From assembly GCA_031556725.1 (NCBI GenBank), contig JAVBSL010000025.1:34844-98843 (forward strand): a DNA stretch of 64,000 nucleotides, read 5' to 3'. The translations under genes were made by a program, and so were the position numbers. Below the pieces are notes generated by a model. That model saw only the letters and a list, made by a program, of their open reading frames with translations. It had not been told where the DNA came from and made no database searches. This document shows, piece after piece, positions 24,912 through 32,587 of this stretch. This stretch comes from UBA935 sp031556725. Lineage in GTDB: Bacteria > Bacillota > Clostridia > Lachnospirales > Lachnospiraceae. The first letter of the stretch is position 1, and the number at the start of each line of letters is the position of its first letter.

Positions 24912-25858
24912 TGTTTTTTTCTGGATTTATATTGTTCTTTTGCATAGCCTTTTTTGACTTGTATAGCCGCAGCTTCTTCTTCGGTGATAAATTTTGAGGT
25001 TTTAATGATATAAACGCCTTCTGCTTCGGTCTTCTTAAGTCGAATTTTTGATTTCATTAAGCCATGAACAGGGCATACCGAAATGCTGTAATAATGTTTT
25101 CCGTTATTCGAAAACCATTTTATCTTTCTTTTCAGGTTCTTTTTTCCTTCACAAATATAACATCTGGTACTCAATACTTCACGGTCCGTCAAGGCCTCTG
25201 TTTTATTTGCAAATTCCACCGAAATATATTTATGATAAGTATCAAAATTGACATGTATCTCATCTTTTCTGCTTCCCGGTAAAATAAAAGTGTCATAAGA
25301 ATAATTCTTTAATATAGAATCCTCTATGGTTTCCAGCACTTTGGCAGTGTAATAGGCATCACTGAAAGCTCGGTGAAAAGGGATATCCTTCGGCAGCTTC
25401 AAAAAATCAATAGCATACTCCAGCGTCCGTCTGATCTTCCGATCTTCATAAGCGATACTGAACAGCTTTTGTACATCCAGGTAGCGGATGGGCTGATCAC
25501 TTAAGGGACTCATATCATAATACCGCATATTTCTCTGCATCTCCCACAAATCAAGGGGACCCCAGGTACAGAAAACATAATCTTCGCCGCACCACTCCTG
25601 AAATTCCGCCATTACCACCGGGAAAGGATTACCCTTCATCAAATCCTTCATATGAAGGTGAATGATCTTACTGGTCACATGATGCATTTTTTCATATACG
25701 GAGGGTTTAACCAATTGATTAAACTCGTCTATCATGCTCTTTTCACTATTTAATTTGATGGCACCAATGTCAATAATCTCAAAAGGAAATTCCTTTACTT
25801 CCGGCTCTTCCCCCGTATTGCTTTGGTTCCATTCCAAGTCCAATACAATATAATTCAT
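24908..25858 (-). CDS. DEDDh 3'-5' exonuclease (KapD/ERI-1-like)
   Basis: 316 residues from the ATG behind AGAGGG; the open frame extends 39 codons further up with no site. The DnaQ-like fold shows D-x-E in VLDLEWNQ, the second Asp region VFCTWGPLDLWEM and H-x5-D in FHRAFSDA, so all four metal ligands appear present. The C-terminal ~120 residues carry C-x2-C (CYICEGKK) and basic patches, suggesting nucleic acid binding. Similar proteins in Firmicutes are little studied; RNA 3' trimming is possible. Confidence 0.85.
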   Translation of the reverse strand: MNYIVLDLEWNQSNTGEEPEVKEFPFEIIDIGAIKLNSEKSMIDEFNQLVKPSVYEKMHHVTSKIIHLHMKDLMKGNPFPVVMAEFQEWCGEDYVFCTWGPLDLWEMQRNMRYYDMSPLSDQPIRYLDVQKLFSIAYEDRKIRRTLEYAIDFLKLPKDIPFHRAFSDAYYTAKVLETIEDSILKNYSYDTFILPGSRKDEIHVNFDTYHKYISVEFANKTEALTDREVLSTRCYICEGKKNLKRKIKWFSNNGKHYYSISVCPVHGLMKSKIRLKKTEAEGVYIIKTSKFITEEEAAAIQVKKGYAKEQYKSRKKH

Positions 25859-25913
25859 GTAACCCTCTTTTGAAAATAATTTGTCTGCTTGTATTATACA
25901 ACATAACAGCCTA

Positions 25914-25942
25914 TTGGAGAAGAAAAATTTTTGTGGTATTAT
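25914..25942 (+). promoter_or_regulatory. Promoter of the ABC exporter gene
   Basis: -35 TTGGAG (25914-25919), 17-bp spacer, -10 TATTAT (25937-25942). Transcription would start near 25949, leaving a ~20-base leader before the site AAAGGAG. Confidence 0.65.
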
Positions 25943-25969
25943 AAAAGCATGTTTCAAAGGAGAAAGAAA

Positions 25970-27703
25970 ATGCAAGAGAAAAAATGGAAGAAATTCTTAT
26001 CTTATTACAAACCCTATAAAAAAATATTTGCTGCCGATATGTTCTTTGCCTGTCTGGGCGCCGCCATTACCCTGGTTTTACCCCTAATCATCCGCTACAT
26101 TACCAATGATGTTATCTACCGGGAAGCCGATGCCGCCTTACGGACCATTTTAATACTTACCCTGATAATGATCGGTATGATCGGACTGGAATTCTTTTGC
26201 AATTATTTTATTGCTTACTATGGACATATTATGGGCGCCAAGATGGAATATAATATGCGCAGTGAAATATTTGCCCATTATCAAAAGCTCTCTTTTAGTT
26301 TTTTTGATAATCAGAAGGTCGGACAGCTGATGTCACGGGTAACCAACGACTTATTTGAAATCAGTGAATTATTTCATCATGGGCCGGAGGATTTGGTTAT
26401 TTCCATTATAAAGATGATCGGTTCCTTCTGTATTCTTCTTTCTATCAACTGGAAACTGGCATTGATTGCTTTTGCCGTTGTTCCGATTATGGTGGTTTAT
26501 GCGGGCTATTTTAATATTAAGATGAAACGGGCTTTTGTGAAAAACCGGGCAAGGATTGCCGACATCAACGCCCAGATTGAAGACAATCTATCCGGCATCC
26601 GGGTGGTAAAGTCTTTTGCCAATGAAGAAATTGAAATGCGTAAATTTAAGAAAGGGAATGACCGCTTTATCGAAAGTAAACGGGAGAGCTACCGCTACAT
26701 GGGCCTCTATCATTCCGGTCTGGGGGGCTTTACCACCCTGATCAGTGTCATGGTTATTGCTGCCGGTACCATCTTTATTACTAAAAAAATGGTTACCGTC
26801 ACCGACCTGATTACTTTTTTACTTTATATTAATAATTTTACCGAGCCTATTAAAAAACTGATTAATTTTACGGAACAGTTTCAAAACGGTGCTTCCGGAT
26901 ATACTCGTTTTCTGGAAATACTGGCAATCAATCCGGATATTGAGGATAAGCCGGATGCCATTGCCCTTAACAAAGTAAAGGGCGATGTTGCTTTTGAAAA
27001 TGTTTCCTTTCATTATGGCAGCAACCGGGATTCCGTGCTGGCCAACTTAAATCTTCATGTCCATCCGGGTGAATACGTTGCTCTTGTAGGTACCTCGGGT
27101 GTGGGTAAATCTACCCTTTGCAGTCTGATTCCCCGATTTTATGATGTTTCGGAAGGCCGTATTCTGGTGGATGATAAAGATATCCGGGATCTTACTTTAA
27201 AGAGCCTGCGGGATAATATCGGCATTGTTCAGCAGGATGTCTATCTCTTTGCCGGCAGTGTCATGGATAATATCCGCTATGGCAAACCTGATGCCACCGA
27301 TGCAGAAATCATTGCTGCTGCCCAAAATGCCAATGCTCACGCCTTTATTATGGAAATGCCGGAAGGATATGATACCAACATCGGCCAGCGGGGCATTAAA
27401 TTATCCGGCGGCCAGAAGCAGCGGCTTTCCATTGCCAGAGTTTTCTTAAAGAACCCGCCCATTCTGATCTTTGATGAGGCTACTTCCGCTCTGGATAATG
27501 AAAGCGAAAAAGTAGTACAGGATTCGCTGGAAAAACTGGCTGCGAACCGTACTACCTTTGTGATTGCCCACCGCTTAACTACCATCCGTAATGCGGGTAA
27601 AATTCTGGTGCTTACCGAAAACGGCATTGCCGAATCCGGCTCCCATGAAGAACTCTTGTCCAGAAACGGTATTTATGCGGGACTTTATAATATGCACAAT
27701 TAA
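25970..27703 (+). CDS. ABC exporter, fused membrane and ATPase domains
   Basis: 577 residues, the usual length for a half-size type I exporter. Six membrane helices (about 20-320) precede a nucleotide-binding domain with Walker A GTSGVGKST, Q-loop VQQDVYLF, signature KLSGGQKQRLSIAR, Walker B ILIFDEATSALD and H-loop IAHRL. It resembles MsbA/BmrA-like multidrug or lipid exporters and works as a dimer. The start is chosen for AAAGGAG seven bases upstream. Its stop overlaps the convergent fucosidase gene by 4 bp, so it is not part of the sugar operon by transcription. Confidence 0.93.
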   Translation: MQEKKWKKFLSYYKPYKKIFAADMFFACLGAAITLVLPLIIRYITNDVIYREADAALRTILILTLIMIGMIGLEFFCNYFIAYYGHIMGAKMEYNMRSEIFAHYQKLSFSFFDNQKVGQLMSRVTNDLFEISELFHHGPEDLVISIIKMIGSFCILLSINWKLALIAFAVVPIMVVYAGYFNIKMKRAFVKNRARIADINAQIEDNLSGIRVVKSFANEEIEMRKFKKGNDRFIESKRESYRYMGLYHSGLGGFTTLISVMVIAAGTIFITKKMVTVTDLITFLLYINNFTEPIKKLINFTEQFQNGASGYTRFLEILAINPDIEDKPDAIALNKVKGDVAFENVSFHYGSNRDSVLANLNLHVHPGEYVALVGTSGVGKSTLCSLIPRFYDVSEGRILVDDKDIRDLTLKSLRDNIGIVQQDVYLFAGSVMDNIRYGKPDATDAEIIAAAQNANAHAFIMEMPEGYDTNIGQRGIKLSGGQKQRLSIARVFLKNPPILIFDEATSALDNESEKVVQDSLEKLAANRTTFVIAHRLTTIRNAGKILVLTENGIAESGSHEELLSRNGIYAGLYNMHN

Positions 27704-29178
27704 TCTGTTTTTACTTTTATGACCACCGGCCAATCACTTTTTACTTCCGTAGTAGTGATATGCAAGCCCTCCGAGTCGGTGGTGTAGGTTATCGGTCCCT
27801 GATATCCCAAAATTTCCACACCTTGGATTAAACCATGAAAAGCTGGCTTATTAGCATCCCTTGTTTCGCCCAGGGAGCGGATGGTCAGCTTGCCGTCTTC
27901 CGGATATTGCATGCAGATTGCATAAATACTGCCATTTCCCGCGGTAAAGCGGAAATCCTCTGATGTATATCCGCCCCCTGCTGTACCATCACTGAACTGC
28001 CCTTCCACTTCTTTGGTAGGGCCTTCCTCTGCGTAGCGCCAACACTTACTGTTATAAATGGCCTCACCGTTAACAGCCAGCCAGCTGCCGATGTCTTCCA
28101 GGATTTTTTGGTCTGTTTCCGGTATACTGCCATCAGCTTTAGGACCGACATTTAACAAAAGATTTCCGTTTTTGCTGACTACATCAATCAGATAACAAAT
28201 AATCTCTTTACTGCTCTTATAATCTAAACCCGTAGTATAACACCAGGAATTCCTGGCTATAGCCGTATCCGTCTGCCAATAATAAGGCTTGGCATCGGCA
28301 AATTTACCTCTTTCTATATCCACAATTCCACTGCCGAAGGCAAAAGCATCATGTTTATAGCAAATACCTGTATCCACTCCCCATTCCTTACCGCGATTAT
28401 AGTAATAAGCCGCAATTTTCTTTAAGGTATCCTTATAGGCTTCATGCTGTATCCACCAGTCAAAATAAAGAATACGCGGTTGATACTTATCAATCAGTTC
28501 ACAGGTCCGAACCAGCCAATCTTCTAAGAACTCCTGAGAAGGATGGGGTTTGGCCCGTAAATCCTGGTGATCCGGCTGTTCTTCCTCCGCCGGCCAGTAG
28601 AAATCGCCGCATACCAAAGGCTCCTTGATATCGCTGTCAAACTCCTTACCGTTACCCATAAACCAATGATGCTCAGCACGATGGGAAGATGTTGCAAAAG
28701 TAAGGCCCTGTTTTTCAAAAGCCGTTTTCAATTCTCCCAGTATATCTCTTTTTGGTCCCATTTTAACTGCATTCCACTCCGAAAACTCAGAATCATACAT
28801 CTGAAATCCATCATGATGCTCCGCTACCGGTACCACATATTTAGCCCCTGCTTTGGCAAACAGTTTCGCCCACTCATTACTGTCAAACTTCTCAGCCTTG
28901 AACATGGGAATAAAATCTTTATAACCAAAGTCCTTATGTGGTCCGTAAGTTTGAATATGATGCTCATATTCCGGTGTTCCCTGGGTGTACATATTCCGTG
29001 AGTACCATTCATTATTAAAAGCCGGAACGCTGTATAGTCCCCAGTGTATGAAAATGCCGAATTTTGCCCCCATAAACCAGTGGGGAACAGTAAAATCCGT
29101 TAAGGAGGACCAGTCATCATGAAAGGGGCCTTTTTCTATTACTTCTTTTATTTGTTTTAAGTAAAATTTCTTTTCCAT
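27700..29178 (-). CDS. GH29 alpha-L-fucosidase
   Basis: 492 residues with no signal peptide, so it acts in the cytoplasm. GH29 landmarks: HWFMGAKFGIFIHWGLYSVP (quoted in part), YVVPVAEHHDGFQMYDS, and the nucleophile D240 in ILYFDWW; a C-terminal beta-sandwich follows. It removes alpha-L-fucose from oligosaccharides. The ATG directly follows the stop of the solute-binding protein gene (TAAATG), so the two are translated together. This links uptake and trimming of a fucosylated sugar. Confidence 0.93.
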   Translation of the reverse strand: MEKKFYLKQIKEVIEKGPFHDDWSSLTDFTVPHWFMGAKFGIFIHWGLYSVPAFNNEWYSRNMYTQGTPEYEHHIQTYGPHKDFGYKDFIPMFKAEKFDSNEWAKLFAKAGAKYVVPVAEHHDGFQMYDSEFSEWNAVKMGPKRDILGELKTAFEKQGLTFATSSHRAEHHWFMGNGKEFDSDIKEPLVCGDFYWPAEEEQPDHQDLRAKPHPSQEFLEDWLVRTCELIDKYQPRILYFDWWIQHEAYKDTLKKIAAYYYNRGKEWGVDTGICYKHDAFAFGSGIVDIERGKFADAKPYYWQTDTAIARNSWCYTTGLDYKSSKEIICYLIDVVSKNGNLLLNVGPKADGSIPETDQKILEDIGSWLAVNGEAIYNSKCWRYAEEGPTKEVEGQFSDGTAGGGYTSEDFRFTAGNGSIYAICMQYPEDGKLTIRSLGETRDANKPAFHGLIQGVEILGYQGPITYTTDSEGLHITTTEVKSDWPVVIKVKTD

Positions 29179-30942
29179 TTATTTGTGCTCCTTATTATAT
29201 TCTTCTACTGCCTTGGTGCGGGCAAGACTTTGATCTTTTGCATTTTGCAGATCAACCGCCAGAACGGTCTGATAACCGAGACTGTTTACTGCGTCCTGCA
29301 TTTCCTTTTTATATTGATAAAATTCTTCTTCGCTTTCGGCAAAAATCATTTTCCAGGAAAGGTTTACGATTATCGGTTTACATTGATTGCGAATAGTGGA
29401 TATTTCCGATGTCTCCACCGGAGTACTGAATCCGCATCCGGCAGCAATCATAAGCTTATCCTGTCCTTCCAGAAAATCCCACGTACTGTCTGCTTTCATA
29501 TATTCCTTCCAATCCTTTTCCAGATGAGTTTCCTGTAACCCCTGTACCGAATCCCACAAAAGATAAGCATAAGGAACGCCATCCGGATTCTTTTCGCACT
29601 TGGCTACCGCCTTATAATTCAGGGCTGAAATTCCATCCTCCCAAGTACCGGTTCCCCATCCTTCCGGCATTTCAGCAGCATAATCATAAAATGCCTGAAT
29701 GCCAAATTCTGTCAGGTAAGGGCCTTCTTCACCCATTTCCCAGCATAGTCCCTGGGGTCCTGCCGTTTCTCCGGATCCCTGGGCACCATTTATCATAATA
29801 CCTTCAGGGGAATAAATCCAGTCAATAAAATCCACCAGCCGTTCCGGATCCTTCGTCTGGGAACCAACGGCAATAACCGCTTTTGTATTTCCTTCCGGTA
29901 TACATCCGTAAACATATATTTCCATATCTTCAATATCTGCCATCATAAAGCCTTTTCCGGCTTCCTTATTAGCGCTGGTATTATAGGCCGCTTGTCCCAG
30001 CCAGGGCCATGGGCAGTATAGTACCTCTCCGTTCTGGTATTTCGTAAAGACTTCGTCAAAGGTTTGGTTCTGTGATTCCGGGTCAACCAGCCCCATTTGA
30101 TTCGCCTCAAAGTACAGCTTTAAAACTCGCATATATAGGGAATCATCGTCAATAATACTTTGATAACCGCTGCCATCTGCCGCCGAAAGGGCAAACCCGA
30201 ATTCATCATAACCATAAAAGCAGCAGGGTTGCTTGGCCGCATTCATAAGGTTTCCGTCCCAGTCTTTAAAAAAAGAAAATCCATATGTCTTTTTACCGCT
30301 TTCACTTACCGGACAGGCTTCCTGCATCTGCTTTAATACGGGAAGCATATCTTCCAAAGTCTGCATTTTCGGATAACCCGCCTGCGCATAAAGATCCCAT
30401 CGTAGATACGGCCCAAAAGTTGGTTCCAGACTGTCGCTGGGTGTCAACGGTGAATTCTCCGATACCTCTGAGGGAATGGCATAAATACCTTTTGGTGAAA
30501 TACCTTGATTTAAATTATCAATGGCCCTTTGATAACGCATAATATGTTTGCCTTCCAAGTAGGGACTCATATCTATCACCAGACCGGCTGTCACCATGTC
30601 CTGCAAAATACCGGCCTCCCCGCCGCAGATAATAATATCCCCTACATTCCCGGCAGCTGACCGGATTTCAAATAAAGTCGCACCACCGCCGGCAATATTC
30701 GGCGCAATAATATTTAACTCTATGTTAAATTTATCCTTAACAATCTTGGCAAACCATCCGGATTGCATCCCCTGATAATTGGCCAGTGAATCAAATACAT
30801 CCACTAACAGACGCTCTTCATAGTTTTTTTCCTGTTTTGCTGCTTTGGAAGCGTCTTTCGCCAGACCGCAACCGCACATGATCAACAGGAAACAGCCTGC
30901 TGCCAAAATCCATTTTCTACTCTTTTTACCTGCATTTCTCAT
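29179..30942 (-). CDS. Extracellular solute-binding lipoprotein, orphan
   Basis: 587 residues, family 1-like solute-binding protein of the large LplA type. The signal peptide has a lipobox-like L-I-M-C (cysteine near 22; a second Cys follows at C-G-C-G). The mature part has the usual signature of large oligosaccharide binders (TFGPYLRWDLYAQAG, PEGIMINGAQGS). It sits alone with the fucosidase; no permease or ATPase is encoded with it, while a complete permease pair is 7 kb away with another binding protein. It may share those permeases and widen the sugar range. Confidence 0.87.
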   Translation of the reverse strand: MRNAGKKSRKWILAAGCFLLIMCGCGLAKDASKAAKQEKNYEERLLVDVFDSLANYQGMQSGWFAKIVKDKFNIELNIIAPNIAGGGATLFEIRSAAGNVGDIIICGGEAGILQDMVTAGLVIDMSPYLEGKHIMRYQRAIDNLNQGISPKGIYAIPSEVSENSPLTPSDSLEPTFGPYLRWDLYAQAGYPKMQTLEDMLPVLKQMQEACPVSESGKKTYGFSFFKDWDGNLMNAAKQPCCFYGYDEFGFALSAADGSGYQSIIDDDSLYMRVLKLYFEANQMGLVDPESQNQTFDEVFTKYQNGEVLYCPWPWLGQAAYNTSANKEAGKGFMMADIEDMEIYVYGCIPEGNTKAVIAVGSQTKDPERLVDFIDWIYSPEGIMINGAQGSGETAGPQGLCWEMGEEGPYLTEFGIQAFYDYAAEMPEGWGTGTWEDGISALNYKAVAKCEKNPDGVPYAYLLWDSVQGLQETHLEKDWKEYMKADSTWDFLEGQDKLMIAAGCGFSTPVETSEISTIRNQCKPIIVNLSWKMIFAESEEEFYQYKKEMQDAVNSLGYQTVLAVDLQNAKDQSLARTKAVEEYNKEHK

Positions 30943-30962
30943 ATTGCACTCCTAAAATGTGT

Positions 30963-30991
30963 TTGACTATCCCGTCATCCTTACTTATACT
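30963..30991 (+). promoter_or_regulatory. Promoter of the YesN-like regulator gene
   Basis: -35 TTGACT (30963-30968), 17-bp spacer, -10 TATACT (30986-30991), start near 30998; strong and apparently constitutive. The divergent solute-binding gene starts 20 bp away. Confidence 0.75.
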
Positions 30992-31025
30992 TAAAGTACA
31001 AAAAACCAGTGAAAGGATAATCTTT

Positions 31026-32585
31026 ATGGAAACTGTTTTTATTGCCGATGATGAACAAAACATCAGAGAAGGGCTGAAATGTATCGTGGATTGGAGTTCT
31101 CTTGGTTTCACCATCTGCGGCGAGGCCGGCAACGGTGAAGAGACCCTGGAGGGTATTCTGAAACATCAGCCCAGCTTAGTTCTTCTGGATATTCGGATGC
31201 CCAAATTATACGGTACCGATATTATCCGCATTGCCAGAGAACACGGGTTTTCCGGTAAGTTTATCATCCTGAGCGGCTACTCGGATTTTACCTATGCTCA
31301 AACAGCCATTCGTTATGGTGTCGAGTTCTATCTGACCAAACCCATTGACGAAGAGGAACTTTTACAGGCCATTACAAGAATCAAAGGCCTCCTGGAGCAG
31401 CAAAAACAAAACTCCGAGCATATTGATTTATTTCGGCAGAAGGCCAAAAATGTTATCCTTCATGAAATCATCACCGGCGTTTATTCTTCCGAAATGCAAT
31501 CCGCTCTTTCTTATGAAGAATTCGAAAACTTAAACTTACGTGCTGATTCCTATCAAATTGTTATTTATGAGAATTTCTGCAATGATTCCTTGAATACCGG
31601 CTACAGTTTTGCCGATTTATTAAAAGTAACCAATAAAGGAAATCATACCTTTGAACATATCAATATGGACTCTCAGGAAATTATTCTGCTGAAGGGCTCT
31701 TATGCCCTGCAAAAATTCCAACAGTTTCTCCTGCATTACGAGCAAATGGAACCTCAGTCCGGCAGCCCTTTAGACACTTTATTTCTGGCTTATGGCCAGC
31801 CGGTGGAAAATATGGATGAAATCTATCTCTCCTATGAAGAAGCTGCAACCCTTTGCAAAAGGCGCTTCTTTTGTATTCAGGGTCAGCATACTCTGGGTTT
31901 TGATGAACTGCCGGAAGTATGTACCGGCGACCTGGAAATCAGTCGCCAAAAGCTGGACGAGTATAGTGACCTTTTGACCAGCTATCTGCAGACCTCAAAC
32001 CGCAGAAATGTTGCGGAAACACTCTTTTCTCTGGAAAACTATCTATATAATGTAAAAGATGATATCACTTCCGTAAAATTATTTCTAACCGATTTATACC
32101 TGCAGGTGAAGGAAAAAATTAATCATACCTATGCTCAGTTAACCATTCCCTTCCCCAGTAATTCGGAGATTATCAATCATATTGAAAACTGTTTTTACCT
32201 GTACGAAATCATCCGGTTTATTTCCGAGCAAACCGAGCTTATTATCAGTGCAACCGGCAATCCTAACCGGGACAATGTGTTAGATGATATTCTCTACTAT
32301 ATTGATCATAATTATCATAACAATATTAAGTTGGAAACCATTGCACCGCTCTTTGGATATAACAGTGCCTATCTTGGCAAAATCTTTAACAAAGCCACCG
32401 GTGAAAGTTTTAACTGCTATGTGGATCACCGGCGCATCGAATATTCCAAAGAACTGCTTGCCGAAAACAAACTGAAGGTATATGAAATTGCGGAGCGGAT
32501 AGGCTACAAAAATGTTGATTATTTCCATAAAAAATTCAAAAAGTATGTAGGTATCAGCCCCGCTGAGTTTCGTAAAAACTTATAA
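31026..32585 (+). CDS. YesN-type response regulator, REC + AraC HTH
   Basis: 519 residues from the ATG behind AAAGGAT. The receiver domain (1-125) has D8-D9, phospho-acceptor D55 (LVLLDIRMP) and K in FYLTKPID. A middle region of ~280 residues has no known domain. An AraC-type double helix-turn-helix (~420-519) ends with NVDYFHKKFKKYVGISPAEF (quoted in part). This is the natural partner of the YesM-like kinase at 39900-41681, but it lies 7 kb away on the opposite strand. It is expected to activate the transport and glycosidase genes in response to an outside sugar. Confidence 0.93.
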   Translation: METVFIADDEQNIREGLKCIVDWSSLGFTICGEAGNGEETLEGILKHQPSLVLLDIRMPKLYGTDIIRIAREHGFSGKFIILSGYSDFTYAQTAIRYGVEFYLTKPIDEEELLQAITRIKGLLEQQKQNSEHIDLFRQKAKNVILHEIITGVYSSEMQSALSYEEFENLNLRADSYQIVIYENFCNDSLNTGYSFADLLKVTNKGNHTFEHINMDSQEIILLKGSYALQKFQQFLLHYEQMEPQSGSPLDTLFLAYGQPVENMDEIYLSYEEAATLCKRRFFCIQGQHTLGFDELPEVCTGDLEISRQKLDEYSDLLTSYLQTSNRRNVAETLFSLENYLYNVKDDITSVKLFLTDLYLQVKEKINHTYAQLTIPFPSNSEIINHIENCFYLYEIIRFISEQTELIISATGNPNRDNVLDDILYYIDHNYHNNIKLETIAPLFGYNSAYLGKIFNKATGESFNCYVDHRRIEYSKELLAENKLKVYEIAERIGYKNVDYFHKKFKKYVGISPAEFRKNL

Positions 32586-32587
32586 TT

